Shown here: piece after piece, positions 50,062-58,389 of the stretch
Layout of the letters: each line of letters starts with the position of its first letter
How positions within the stretch are numbered: position 1 is the stretch's first letter
Source: JAZDOT01 sp043798355
GTDB taxonomy: Bacteria > Patescibacteriota > Gracilibacteria > Peribacterales > Peribacteraceae
Length of the DNA: 64,000 nt
Direction of reading: 5' to 3'
NCBI GenBank assembly: GCA_043798355.1
Contig: JAZDOT010000002.1
Span: 1 to 64,000, forward strand
Position numbers and translations under genes: made by a program
The notes under the pieces: model-generated
Database searches by the model: none
Seen by the model: only the letters and a program-made list of their open reading frames with translations
Told to the model about the DNA's origin: nothing

Positions 50062-50637
50062 TCAGGCCACCATTTGGCGGATGCCGGCCATCCTGCGGAG
50101 GTCCTCCATTCTCTCGATTTTTCCGGCGGAGAGCATTTTTACGAATGCCTGTGCCGTGAGGAGGACATCCGGGAGCGCGCGGTGGAGGGCTGTTGGCAGG
50201 GTGATACCGAGACGTGCGCCGACGATGTCCAGGCTGTGGCGGTATTCGTGCGGGTAGAGCGTGCGGCTGAGCTTGAGCGTGCAGAGGCACTCGGGGAGAT
50301 CGATATAACCCCAGCAACATTCCTTCTCGGTTTCGAGGAATCCCATGTCAAATTCCGCGTTGTGGGCGATGAGAACGGACTCTTTCGAAAAAGAAAGAAA
50401 CCGCGGGAGCACCTGATCGATGGTCGGGGAATCCCGCACGTCCTGATCGCGTATTTTATTGATTCTGCCCGCTTCCGGAGGAATGGGGCGTTCGGGGTTC
50501 ACCAGCTCGACGAACGTGCGGTCTGCGATGACGTGCCCCGCTTCGATGCGCACGGCGGCGATCTCGATGATGCGGTGTCCGCGCTTGGGGTCGAGGCCGG
50601 TTGTTTCCACGTCGAAGACAGTGAATGCGGGTAACAT
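50062..50637 (-). CDS. DnaQ-like 3'-5' exonuclease
   Basis: The protein has 191 residues. Exo I is FTVFDVETTGLDP (D and E), Exo II is LIAHNAEFDMGFL, and Exo III is HRALPDVLLTAQ, the HxAxxD form. It could be the epsilon proofreading subunit of DNA polymerase III or a related RNase. The middle (LPECLCTLKLSRTLYPHEYR) matches PolC/DnaQ-type domains. ATG 50637 (MLPAFTVFD) is chosen because the frame upstream is repeat-derived and overlaps the start of nth. Confidence 0.85.
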   Translation of the reverse strand: MLPAFTVFDVETTGLDPKRGHRIIEIAAVRIEAGHVIADRTFVELVNPERPIPPEAGRINKIRDQDVRDSPTIDQVLPRFLSFSKESVLIAHNAEFDMGFLETEKECCWGYIDLPECLCTLKLSRTLYPHEYRHSLDIVGARLGITLPTALHRALPDVLLTAQAFVKMLSAGKIERMEDLRRMAGIRQMVA

Positions 50638-50691
50638 TGGAGAGCGACTATAGCTGATGTGAGCGCGTGAGCCAGAGAGTGATCTTGACGA

Positions 50692-50820
50692 AAGATCCAA
50701 GACGCAAGATACAAGATGCAAACCTTCGTTAGGCACTTCGATATTCCTCTGAAGCAAACTTGGATCTTGTATCTTGTTTCTTGCATCTTCCTTGAGTCCT
50801 GTATCTTGTACCTTGTGTCC
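50692..50820. repeat. inverted pair of AAGATAC/GTATCTT heptamer tracts
   Basis: Units of AAGATCC/AAGACGC/AAGATAC at 50692-50718 face units of CTTGGAT/CTTGTAT/CTTGTTT at 50759-50820 in inverted orientation, between the divergent exonuclease and nth genes. Confidence 0.75.
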
Positions 50821-51477
50821 TCCCTCGGTATTCCTCCAGGCACTGTCCTTCGTGTTTTCAGACACCTCTATCACCCTCCGCCTTCATTCTTGAGGTGGGA
50901 GACTCCCCTCGATCTGATCGTCGCCACCATCCTGAGTGCGCAGTGCACGGATGTGCGGGTGAATATCGTGACGCCGCCATTATTCGCACGCTGCCGCACG
51001 CCAGAGGATTACCTGAAGATGCCGCGGAAACGTCTGGAGACGATGATCCACTCCTGCGGGACTTTTCGCAGCAAGGCGAAGTACATCCACGGGCTCTGCC
51101 GCATGCTCGTGCGGAAATTCGATGGCAAAGTTCCGCAGACGATGCAAGAACTCGTGCGTCTCCCCGGAGTCGGCAGGAAAACCGCTGCCATCGTTCTTTT
51201 CGCGGCATTCGGGAAGAATGAGGGGATCGCTGTCGATACGCATGTTCTGAGGCTCGCGCGGCGCATGGGGCTCAGCCGCGGAAAAACGCCCGAGAACGTG
51301 GAGAAAGACCTTATGAAGAAGTTTTCACGGAAGGAATGGGGGCTTCTCAACACGCTGATGATCAGTCACGGCAGAGCGGTCTGCACGGCGCGCAGCAGGG
51401 AGTGTGAGAAGTGCGTGTTTCGGAAGAAGTGTCCATCGTCGCTTGCGATGACGAAGAGGGATTTGGCAAAGAATTAG
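50815..51477 (+). CDS. nth: endonuclease III
   Basis: The protein has 220 residues from GTG 50815. The helix-hairpin-helix LPGVGRKTAAIV contains the catalytic Lys, VDTHVLRLARRMG the catalytic Asp, and CTARSRECEKCVFRKKC the four cysteines of the [4Fe-4S] cluster (C-x6-C-x2-C-x5-C). SAQCTDVRVNIVTPPLF is the family's substrate-binding segment. It excises oxidised pyrimidines and nicks abasic sites. The frame is open from 50716, but that extension is translated heptamer repeat, so I take the GTG as the start. Confidence 0.9.
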   Translation: MSSLGIPPGTVLRVFRHLYHPPPSFLRWETPLDLIVATILSAQCTDVRVNIVTPPLFARCRTPEDYLKMPRKRLETMIHSCGTFRSKAKYIHGLCRMLVRKFDGKVPQTMQELVRLPGVGRKTAAIVLFAAFGKNEGIAVDTHVLRLARRMGLSRGKTPENVEKDLMKKFSRKEWGLLNTLMISHGRAVCTARSRECEKCVFRKKCPSSLAMTKRDLAKN

Positions 51478-51522
51478 TCGAACATTGTTGACTTGTATCC
51501 TGTTTATCGGAATAAATGCGAT

Positions 51523-52131
51523 ATGGAGTCATCTGAACTTCGGTCTCGCCTATTGAAGCAATTGAACGAATTCCCCGTCGGGAAGCCCGCTTTCTTCATG
51601 CACGAGGACTGGATGGATGGGCGTCCTACCGTGCGTCAGGCGGTGTGGACATACTTGGAATTGTTCCATAACGGTTTGCCGCATCAGCGCTTTTTGCATG
51701 GAACGGTGGACGATCACTTGGGGGGCGAGCATCACGTGTGGTTGTATGACACTCCGGACGAGGCGCGTGGTTCGTACATCACCCATGCCCGGTGGTGTTT
51801 GGAGCATCTCTTCAAAGATCCCAATCGTCCTGGCGATCGTATTGGTATCGAATCCGTACAAAGAAATGCGAACATTCTCCTGCGGACGAGGTGGAGCGAG
51901 GCAGTCAATCTGGCCCAGGCTCGCTTACGGGAGCAGTTGCAGGAGGCAGGATTGCTCGATCTGCCCTTACCGCGGCAGGAGTATCCCATTGGTGGTTCGT
52001 TGACTGCACAAGACGGAGCTCAGGTCATCGTGGGGAGCGCCAGTTGGAGCAGGGAGTTCCAAGAAGGCGCAGGTTGGCAGCCGCCACTCATGGGGTATCG
52101 CGACGAGTTTGGGCAGCCGATTAGATTGTAA
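51523..52131 (+). CDS. hypothetical protein, 202 residues
   Basis: The protein is soluble and rich in aromatic residues and arginine: KPAFFMHEDWMDGRPTVRQA near residue 20, a helical centre, and QPPLMGYRDEFGQPIRL at the end. I recognise no family. HHVWLYDTPDEARGSYITHA, with two adjacent histidines, could be a binding site. ATG 51523 is preferred over the frame start at 51493. It is followed by a toxin-antitoxin pair. Confidence 0.55.
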   Translation: MESSELRSRLLKQLNEFPVGKPAFFMHEDWMDGRPTVRQAVWTYLELFHNGLPHQRFLHGTVDDHLGGEHHVWLYDTPDEARGSYITHARWCLEHLFKDPNRPGDRIGIESVQRNANILLRTRWSEAVNLAQARLREQLQEAGLLDLPLPRQEYPIGGSLTAQDGAQVIVGSASWSREFQEGAGWQPPLMGYRDEFGQPIRL

Positions 52132-52180
52132 GCAGATAGGATCGTGCGGGATGGTCTTGCCTATGAAGGGGCGTAAGGAG

Positions 52181-52195
52181 TATGATATTATCATA
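52181..52195. promoter_or_regulatory. palindromic operator of the second toxin-antitoxin operon
   Basis: TATGATA and TATCATA form a perfect dyad around one base, overlapping likely -10 sequences (TATGAT). A second palindrome, ATCATATGAT, overlaps it. This is the expected site for autoregulation by the ribbon-helix-helix antitoxin. Confidence 0.55.
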
Positions 52196-52217
52196 TGATA
52201 TTTTCACATCCTTCTCC

Positions 52218-52424
52218 ATGACGACCGTATCCGTTCCGCTCCCCTCCGATCTCCTCGATGCGCTCGAGAAGCTCATCGCGCGCGGAAGCGCTTCCAACAA
52301 AGCCGATGTCATTCGCAGAGCACTCCGTTGCTATCTGGAGCAGCAGGCTGTTGAGGATGTTCTCAGGGCGAGTGAAGAGCCGCGTCTGAGGGGGAAACTC
52401 CGCAATCTTGCAAGGAAGTTATGA
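52218..52424 (+). CDS. ribbon-helix-helix antitoxin (ParD/CopG-like)
   Basis: The protein has 68 residues. MTTVSVPLPSDLLDALEKLI gives the N-terminal beta strand and first helix of a ribbon-helix-helix dimer, and NKADVIRRALRCYLEQQA the second helix. The C-terminal tail (EEPRLRGKLRNLARKL) would bind the toxin. The stop overlaps the toxin start by four bases. ATG 52218 is preferred over the ATG-less start at 52182. Confidence 0.8.
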   Translation: MTTVSVPLPSDLLDALEKLIARGSASNKADVIRRALRCYLEQQAVEDVLRASEEPRLRGKLRNLARKL

Positions 52425-52681
52425 CGCAGATTCTCTTCACGCCCAGTTTTCTCCGGCAGTTCAACAAGCTTCCTCCGGAGTTGCAGGACGAAGTCGATGC
52501 GGCCGTCCTCCGTTTCCAGTCTCATCCCCGCGATCGTTCACTGAAGTTGCATCGGCTGAAGGGCAAGCTGCGGCGCTTCTTCAGCTTTTCCGTGAATTAC
52601 CGTTACAGAATCGTTTGTCAGAACGATGCCCACGATGTCTGGGCACTTCTTTCTGTGGGGGATCACGATGTATATCGCTAA
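52421..52681 (+). CDS. RelE/YafQ-like toxin
   Basis: The protein has 86 residues. ILFTPSFLRQFNKLPPELQD opens a RelE fold, followed by KLHRLKGKLRRFFSFSVNYR and the ending LLSVGDHDVYR. The arrangement of LKG, YRYRIV and the terminal GDHDVYR fits RelE/YafQ ribosome-dependent mRNA interferases. It is coupled to the upstream antitoxin. It is not close in sequence to the first toxin (25608), so the two pairs are independent acquisitions. Confidence 0.85.
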   Translation: MTQILFTPSFLRQFNKLPPELQDEVDAAVLRFQSHPRDRSLKLHRLKGKLRRFFSFSVNYRYRIVCQNDAHDVWALLSVGDHDVYR

Positions 52682-52836
52682 TCGTGAGCGTGTGCAGCGG
52701 AGATGTGTCGAGTGAACCGAGACGCACCCACGGTGCGTCTTTACAGTGGATTGTATGTTGTATTTTCCGACAACATTGATACCCTTTTGCTTTGTGGGAT
52801 TCATGCATGCGTGCATACACGATTTTGTTTCGCAAT

Positions 52837-52863
52837 CCTAAGAAGCTACCACCTAAGAAGCTA
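52837..52863 (+). promoter_or_regulatory. 12-base direct repeat before the third TrmB-like gene
   Basis: CCTAAGAAGCTA occurs at 52837-52848 and again at 52852-52863, four bases before the ATG. A dyad TGTTGT...ACAACA (52756-52775) lies further upstream. Either could be an operator. Confidence 0.35.
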
Positions 52864-52866
52864 TCC

Positions 52867-53613
52867 ATGTCCAGCGATCATCTCCACATCCTCCGCTCGG
52901 TCGGGCTCGATCCCAAAGAGGCGGCCCTGTACCTCGCCGGGCTGGAACTACACTCGGCTCCGGCGTCGGAGTATGCCAAAGCGGCGGGCATGAACCGCAT
53001 CACCGCCTACAACACGCTCGAAGGGTTGGCGCGCAGGGGAACGGTGACGGTTACCAAGAAGGCGAGGGCGAAGTGGTACAGTCCCGTTCTTCCGGAACAG
53101 CTGGCGATCGAGGCGCGCAAGAATGCCGATGCTCTTGCGCGGGTCCTTCCGGAACTGCGGTCGATGCAGGGGGGCGGGGGACGACGGCCGGTCGTGCGGT
53201 TCTTCGAGGGGTGGGAGGGGCTCAGGAGCGTCTACGAAGACACGCTGACGGCCAAAAGCGAACTTCTCAATTTCGCGAATTCCGCGGTGGTGCGTCGCTT
53301 CTGGCCCGATTATGACGGGGAATACGTTGTCGAGCGCGTACGAAGGGGGATTTATCTTCGTGGCATAGCACCGGACGATGAGGCCGGGCGGAAGGTCCAT
53401 GGTGAAGATCGGAAACGCAAGCGTGAAATCCGGCTTGTTCCAGTCAAAGACTTCGATTTCGGCAATGAGATCAACATCTACGACCACAAGGTCGCTATCT
53501 GCTCGTTCGGGTCTCCCGAAAAGATGTTCGCGGTCATCATTGAGAGTAAGGAGGTCGCCGAGACGCAGAGGCAAATTTTTGAGATGGCGTGGAGGTTTGC
53601 CAAAAGCTTGTAG
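52867..53613 (+). CDS. TrmB-like winged-helix regulator (third copy)
   Basis: The protein has 248 residues. The winged helix (LRSVGLDPKEAALYLAGLEL, then YAKAAGMNRITAYNTLEGLA) spans about 1-75, followed by a coiled segment and an effector domain (LLNFANSAVVRRFWPDYDGE, IYDHKVAICSFGSPEKMFAV). It is diverged from the two regulators near the Cys-rich genes and has no Cys-rich neighbour. The next gene is thyA, 32 bases on, but a heptamer tract intervenes and co-regulation is not clear. ATG 52867 is chosen from domain boundaries. Confidence 0.75.
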   Translation: MSSDHLHILRSVGLDPKEAALYLAGLELHSAPASEYAKAAGMNRITAYNTLEGLARRGTVTVTKKARAKWYSPVLPEQLAIEARKNADALARVLPELRSMQGGGGRRPVVRFFEGWEGLRSVYEDTLTAKSELLNFANSAVVRRFWPDYDGEYVVERVRRGIYLRGIAPDDEAGRKVHGEDRKRKREIRLVPVKDFDFGNEINIYDHKVAICSFGSPEKMFAVIIESKEVAETQRQIFEMAWRFAKSL

Positions 53614-53637
53614 CTTGTAGCTGGTAGCTGGTAGCTT
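53605..53637. repeat. GTAGCTT/GTAGCTG heptamer tract
   Basis: Four units of GTAGCTT/GTAGCTG span the stop codon of the TrmB-like gene. Confidence 0.85.
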
Positions 53638-53645
53638 GGGGGTCA

Positions 53646-54464
53646 ATGAGACAGTACCTCTCTCTTCTCGGCCATGTACTCGAAAACGGAGTAAAAAAGA
53701 AGGATCGGACCGGTACGGGCACGCTCTCGGTTTTCGGCGCGCAGATGCGCTTCGATCTCTCTCAGGGCTTCCCGCTCCTCACGACGAAAAAGCTCCACAC
53801 GCGGTCCATTTTCCATGAGCTCCTGTGGTTCCTGCGCGGTGAGACGAACACGCGCTCGCTTGCGGAACAGGGGGTTTCCATCTGGGACGAGTGGGCGGAT
53901 GCAAACGGGGATCTGGGACCGCTCTACGGCAAACAGTGGCGGGATTTCAACGGGGTCGATCAGATTGCCTCAGTGGTCGAACAGATCCGTCTGCGGCCGC
54001 ACTCGCGTCGAATGGTCGTGTCGGCGTGGAATCCGGCTTCTCTCCCGGATGAATCCGTCTCTCCGCAGGAGAACGTGCGGCAGGGGCGCATGGCGCTCGC
54101 TCCCTGTCATTGCCTCTTTCAGTTCTACGTCGCGGATGGGAAATTGAGTTGTCAGCTCTACCAGCGCAGTGCCGACCTCTTCCTCGGTGTTCCCTTCAAC
54201 ATTGCCAGTTACAGCCTTCTCACACACATGATCGCGCAGGTGACAGGACTCTCCGTCGGGGATTTCGTCCATACGTTCGGGGATCTGCATTTGTACTCGA
54301 ATCACCTGGATCAGGCCCGCGAGCAACTCTCGCGCACGCCTCGTGCCTTGCCGCAGCTCCGGCTCAATCCTGCGGTCCGGTCGATCTTCTCTTTCACATT
54401 CGCGGATTTTGAAGTCCTGAATTACGATCCGCTGTCGGCGATTAAGGCGCCGATAGCCGTGTAA
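53646..54464 (+). CDS. thyA: thymidylate synthase (ThyA type)
   Basis: The protein has 272 residues, the usual length for ThyA. Motifs are [51 protein letters not shown], the active-site Cys in [32 protein letters not shown] and [14 protein letters not shown]. It converts dUMP to dTMP using methylene-tetrahydrofolate. folA follows 78 bases downstream and regenerates tetrahydrofolate, so the two form a functional pair separated by two repeat tracts. Confidence 0.97.
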   Translation: MRQYLSLLGHVLENGVKKKDRTGTGTLSVFGAQMRFDLSQGFPLLTTKKLHTRSIFHELLWFLRGETNTRSLAEQGVSIWDEWADANGDLGPLYGKQWRDFNGVDQIASVVEQIRLRPHSRRMVVSAWNPASLPDESVSPQENVRQGRMALAPCHCLFQFYVADGKLSCQLYQRSADLFLGVPFNIASYSLLTHMIAQVTGLSVGDFVHTFGDLHLYSNHLDQAREQLSRTPRALPQLRLNPAVRSIFSFTFADFEVLNYDPLSAIKAPIAV

Positions 54465-54497
54465 GGGATAAGGCTAAGGCTAAGGTTAGGGTTAGGG
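54464..54497 (+). repeat. GGNTAA/GGGTTA hexamer array 4
   Basis: Five to six units of GGATAA/GGCTAA/GGTTAG begin at the thyA stop codon. The G-rich strand is the + strand. Confidence 0.85.
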
Positions 54498-54502
54498 CAG
54501 GG

Positions 54503-54537
54503 AGAGCTTTGAGCTTTGAGCTTTAAGCTTTAAGCTA
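54503..54537. repeat. GAGCTTT/AAGCTTT heptamer tract
   Basis: Four to five units of GAGCTTT/TAAGCTT lie just before folA. The unit recurs at 39503-39525. Confidence 0.85.
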
Positions 54538-54542
54538 TTGGC

Positions 54543-55058
54543 ATGATTGTCTCACTGATTGTCGCAGCGTCGGAAAACAACGTCATCGGCCGCGAAAACG
54601 ATCTCCCGTGGAGCTTGCCGGATGACTTGAAATTCTTCCGGGAAAAGACGCGCGGAGCACCCGTGATCATGGGGCGGAAAAATTTCGAATCCATCATCCG
54701 GCGCAACGGAAGGGCTCTGCCTGGGAGGACCAACATCGTCGTCACACGACAGGCGGATTGGAAGCACGAGGGGTGCGTCGCTGTACGTTCCATCGAAGAG
54801 GCGATCGAGCGGGCTCGGCAGGAGACGCGTGAGGAGATTTTCATTATCGGTGGAGGGGAGATCTATCGCCTCGCGATGTCGATTGCCAACCGCATCTATC
54901 TCACACGCGTGCATGCCGAGGTACCGGGAGACGTGTTCTTTCCGGAGATTTCCTCTGACGAGTGGAAGGAAGTCAGCCGACAAGATCATGCCAAAGACGA
55001 CCGGCACCCGTACCCGTTCACGTTCCTCACCTACGAGCGGCGCAGGAAGAAGCAGTGA
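54543..55058 (+). CDS. folA: dihydrofolate reductase
   Basis: The protein has 171 residues. SLIVAASENNVIGRENDLPW gives the substrate loop, and LPDDLKFFREKTRGAPVIMG the catalytic acid and helix. The PGRTNIVVTRQ and EEIFIIGGGEIYRLAM segments bind NADPH. It reduces dihydrofolate produced by the upstream thymidylate synthase. The start ATG 54543 follows immediately after a heptamer tract, without a Shine-Dalgarno sequence. Confidence 0.95.
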   Translation: MIVSLIVAASENNVIGRENDLPWSLPDDLKFFREKTRGAPVIMGRKNFESIIRRNGRALPGRTNIVVTRQADWKHEGCVAVRSIEEAIERARQETREEIFIIGGGEIYRLAMSIANRIYLTRVHAEVPGDVFFPEISSDEWKEVSRQDHAKDDRHPYPFTFLTYERRRKKQ

Positions 55059-55075
55059 CGGCCGAAAGAGAGGCA

Positions 55076-57532
55076 TCAGATGTTGTCAGGATCACTCGAG
55101 GCCGCAGCCTGCTCCTTCACTCCGAAGAGCCAGAGGTGTCGGCCCAGGCGGGTCGTGATGACGCGCTCCACCAGCCAGCGGGTGACGATGATGGCGGTGA
55201 ACATGGAGATGAGCACGCCCATGCCGAGCGTGATGGCGAAGCCGCGCACGATGGAGGTTCCGATGATGAAGAGGATGGCGCAGGTCATCAGTGTGGACAC
55301 GTTGCCGTCCCGGATGCTCGGCCACGCACGTTGGAAGCCGAGTGCCACGGAGGTCTTCAGGAGCTTGCCTTTGCGCAGCTCCTCCTTTGTTCGTTCGAAG
55401 ATGAGGATATTCGCATCCACCGCCATGCCGATGGAGAGGAGGATGCCGGCCACGCCCGCGAGCGTGAGGACGATATACTGGCTGGAGAAGAAGAGGAGGG
55501 GGAGCTTCGTGACGGCGATGAGGATGAGGGCATAGACGAAGAGGGCGACGTTCGCGAGAAGGCCGAGGAGTCGGTAGAGGATCACCATGTACAGGAAGAC
55601 GAAGACGATGCCGATGAGGGCTGCCCGCGTGGACGTGCGCACGGCCTCGGCGCCGAGAGTGGGCTCGATCGTCCGTTGCCCCACGAGGTAGATGGGGGCG
55701 GGAATCGCTCCGGTATTCAGATCGGTGGCGAGGCGCTGCGCCTCTTCGAAGGTTTGGCTTCCCGTGATGACGGCGATGCCACCGCTGATCTCGGTCTGCA
55801 CGGTCGGCGCGGAGACGATTTCCCCTCCGACGAAAATGGCGATGCGCTTAGAGATGTTCTTCTTCGTGAGTTCCTGGAAGAGCTGGCCCCCCTCCGTATC
55901 GAAAGAGATCTGTACAATAGGGAGATTGCTCATCTGATCCGTCGTGACGGCGGCGGCGCGGAAGTGCTTTCCGTTGAGATCCGTATCCTTCCAGCCGGTT
56001 GGCAGGAGCGAGAAGAAGAGGAGGCGGATGAATGTGACTTCTTCCATGCGGACGACCTTTCCCGATTTCAGGAGCTCTGCCGCCGCGGAGGCATCCGCAG
56101 CCGCATTCTTTCCGGTGAATCGGATCTCCTCGACGGTGACGCGGTCAGGGGGAGTCCACGGAGCGCGATCGGACCGGATAATGTGGAAACCGAACTGGGT
56201 TTCAACCGGATCGCTGATCTGTCCCTGCGGGAGGGAGAACGCCGCATCTTCGAAGGCCGGAACCATGGTTCCTCTTCCGAAGACGCCGAGGTTGCCACCT
56301 TTCTTCGCGGACGGGCCCTCCGAGTACGTGGCCGCGAGCGATTCGAATTTTTCCCCCTTCAGGAGGCGTGCATGGATATCCTGGGCGAGGGCGAGAGCTT
56401 CCTCTTTCGTCCGTTCGGAAGACTTTTCCCCCATGACGGCGCCGGAGAGCGTTCCCTGGTAGGAGATGAGAATGTGGCTGGCTTCCATCTGCTCCGTGCC
56501 TTTCTTGAGTGCCCGCATGGCGATGACCAGCGCGGATCCGTCTGGGAGCGTGACATCTTTGAACTGCCCTTCCGTCATGGTTCGGAGAGCGACAGTGACC
56601 GGAGCGGGGAAAGAATCAACGGAGACATCGGTGGACTTCGAAACGCGAATGTTTTGCTGCAAAGCGAGCTCGTTGAGCGCCTCGGAGATATCCCCGATGG
56701 TCCGGCCGGACTGTGTTTTGGGGCGTATCACCTGTGCGAGGAAAATGCCAGGGATTTCCTGCATGGAGACCTGCCCGTCCTGTCCCTGTGACGGGAGACG
56801 CAAGATCCCCTCCTTCTCCATGACCGTCGGTCCGGGTTTCGTGTTCCAGAGGGGCTCCAAACCTTCGGGGAGCTGGCCGCGGAAATACGGCCGCTCATCG
56901 GAGTAGGCAACCCCCAACTGGCCGCTCATATCCTGGCCCACCGTTGCGAGCGAAGTGCCGCTCTCCGTAATGCGTTTCAGCGCGGAGTCGGCACGGGCAC
57001 GGACAGTCGCCTCGTACTCCGCCGTCGGTTCGGTGAACTCTTCCTTGAATTCCAGCTGGATGGTTTTTCCGACGGTTGCGATGCAGGTCTGCGTGTCCAC
57101 GACGCCGGGGCAGTCGACGAGAAGATGTTTCTCGTTGGCGATGAAGGACGGGGTGATGACGGCTTCGCTCACGCCCATTGCATTGATACGGCGCTCCAGC
57201 ACGGTACGGATGGCTTCAACGATGGTGGTCTGCTGTTCCACAGTTGCCATTCGTTGCCCACGGAGGGGATCAATCTCATTCGCGCTCTTTCCCTGTGCCT
57301 CCAACTCGGCAATCTTCTGGTCGATCTGGGTGATCTGATCCTGCATTTCCACTTCCGAGATCCGGAAATCCAGTTGCGTGCCTCCCACAAGATCGAGACC
57401 ATAGTGAATTTTCGGAGACTGGAGGAAGGACGGCGCCCACTTCCGCGCAGACTGCGGGAGGGTGATCGTGACGATCAGGAACGCAAGGACGACGGTGACG
57501 ATAGGCCAGAATTTCGGTCGGTGGGCAGCCAT
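55076..57532 (-). CDS. secD: SecD preprotein translocase subunit with an inserted parvulin-type PPIase domain
   Basis: The protein has 818 residues, against roughly 400-620 for SecD. TM1 lies at about 10-30, followed by GLDLVGGTQLDFRI (SecD head) and VLERRINAMGVSEAVITP. At about 350-450 a complete PPIC/parvulin domain interrupts the first periplasmic domain (MEASHILISYQGT, AQDIHARLLKGEKFESLAAT, SAKKGGNLGVFGRG, VPAFEDAAFSLPQGQISDPV, TQFGFHIIRSD). SecD then resumes: VQISFDTEGGQLFQELTKKN, ATDLNTGAIPAPI, and five helices including GMAVDANILIFERTKEEL. SecD/F pulls preproteins out of SecYEG using the proton gradient. No SecF is fused or adjacent. The fusion could fold cargo as it emerges (inference). 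Confidence 0.9.
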   Translation of the reverse strand: MAAHRPKFWPIVTVVLAFLIVTITLPQSARKWAPSFLQSPKIHYGLDLVGGTQLDFRISEVEMQDQITQIDQKIAELEAQGKSANEIDPLRGQRMATVEQQTTIVEAIRTVLERRINAMGVSEAVITPSFIANEKHLLVDCPGVVDTQTCIATVGKTIQLEFKEEFTEPTAEYEATVRARADSALKRITESGTSLATVGQDMSGQLGVAYSDERPYFRGQLPEGLEPLWNTKPGPTVMEKEGILRLPSQGQDGQVSMQEIPGIFLAQVIRPKTQSGRTIGDISEALNELALQQNIRVSKSTDVSVDSFPAPVTVALRTMTEGQFKDVTLPDGSALVIAMRALKKGTEQMEASHILISYQGTLSGAVMGEKSSERTKEEALALAQDIHARLLKGEKFESLAATYSEGPSAKKGGNLGVFGRGTMVPAFEDAAFSLPQGQISDPVETQFGFHIIRSDRAPWTPPDRVTVEEIRFTGKNAAADASAAAELLKSGKVVRMEEVTFIRLLFFSLLPTGWKDTDLNGKHFRAAAVTTDQMSNLPIVQISFDTEGGQLFQELTKKNISKRIAIFVGGEIVSAPTVQTEISGGIAVITGSQTFEEAQRLATDLNTGAIPAPIYLVGQRTIEPTLGAEAVRTSTRAALIGIVFVFLYMVILYRLLGLLANVALFVYALILIAVTKLPLLFFSSQYIVLTLAGVAGILLSIGMAVDANILIFERTKEELRKGKLLKTSVALGFQRAWPSIRDGNVSTLMTCAILFIIGTSIVRGFAITLGMGVLISMFTAIIVTRWLVERVITTRLGRHLWLFGVKEQAAASSDPDNI

Positions 57533-57545
57533 AGAGAGCGGATCG

Positions 57546-58205
57546 TTAGCGGGAGCGGAAGGTGACGTGCGCTCCGGTATTCACGTCGTCGGCGAACGCC
57601 TGTGCGAGAGCAAAACTGGGGATGCCTCCGATGACGATATTATCTTTCAGACCTTTCTCCTGCGCCTGATAGGATGACACCAGTCCGCCGCGCACGAAGA
57701 GGCCGATCATGGATCCCTTGTTCTCTTCGAAGGTCTTCTGGAGGAGCTTTTGCCCTTCTTTGGTGAAGGTGATGGTGACCCTTCCCTTCTGCCCCGGTTC
57801 CTCTTCTGCTTGCACCCAGTCCAGCATGGCATCGGTGATGCCGCCGTCCACAAACGACCCCCGCTGTTCCAGCGTGATCGTGGGGGTTTCCCCCTTCTTT
57901 GCCTCACGCATGATGCGGAAATCGAGGGGGGACGAGAGTTGCTGCGTCAGGAGGGCGGCGGTCTCCGCCTGATTCACACGGAAGGTGAGGCGGACGGTCT
58001 CACCGCTCGTGCGGGCAGTGACAACCGGCTTCGCGCCTTCGAGCGTTTCGACTCTCCGTTCAATGACATGCTGGCTGGCCGTCACGAGGAGCGCCTTGCG
58101 TTCCGGGGAATCGGCATGAACGGAGAGCGTCAAGGATACGGGGGTCGTGCGCGTGCAGCCGATGAGGGCAGCGATGAAGAGGAACGGGAGGATGGAACGT
58201 TTCAT
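57546..58205 (-). CDS. SecD periplasmic-domain-like lipoprotein
   Basis: The protein has 219 residues. MKRSILPFLFIAALIGC is a lipoprotein signal peptide with a C-terminal lipobox. The remainder resembles the SecD P1 region without membrane helices: HVIERRVETLEGAKPVV, then VTITFTKEGQKLLQKTFEEN, and the ending LAQAFADDVNTGAHVTFRSR. These parallel ISFDTEGGQLFQELTKKN and LATDLNTGAIPAP of the neighbouring SecD. It lies 13 bases upstream of secD in the same operon, so it probably acts with it on the outer side of the membrane. Its role is inference. Confidence 0.75.
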   Translation of the reverse strand: MKRSILPFLFIAALIGCTRTTPVSLTLSVHADSPERKALLVTASQHVIERRVETLEGAKPVVTARTSGETVRLTFRVNQAETAALLTQQLSSPLDFRIMREAKKGETPTITLEQRGSFVDGGITDAMLDWVQAEEEPGQKGRVTITFTKEGQKLLQKTFEENKGSMIGLFVRGGLVSSYQAQEKGLKDNIVIGGIPSFALAQAFADDVNTGAHVTFRSR

Positions 58206-58389
58206 GCGGTTTATTGAAAGCGCCGAAAGTGTAGGGAAGATCATGGGAGGGTGCAACGACATCGCGCCGGATTTTGAGGTGATTGGTGGTGAATGAAGGG
58301 CAAAGAGGTGAAAGAGGGCAAAGATGGCAAAGAGGTTAAGGTTCACCAGCAGCAGCCGTTCCCGGCTGCGGTCTTGCGAGAGGCGGTTG

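Noticed and set aside
35919..54537. Heptamer tracts as a CRISPR array
   Set aside because: Units are seven bases with no spacers, and no cas gene is present.
54962..56791. 609-codon open frame on the + strand
   Set aside because: It is antisense to secD, with acidic low-complexity translation and overlap with folA. SecD motifs fix the true strand.
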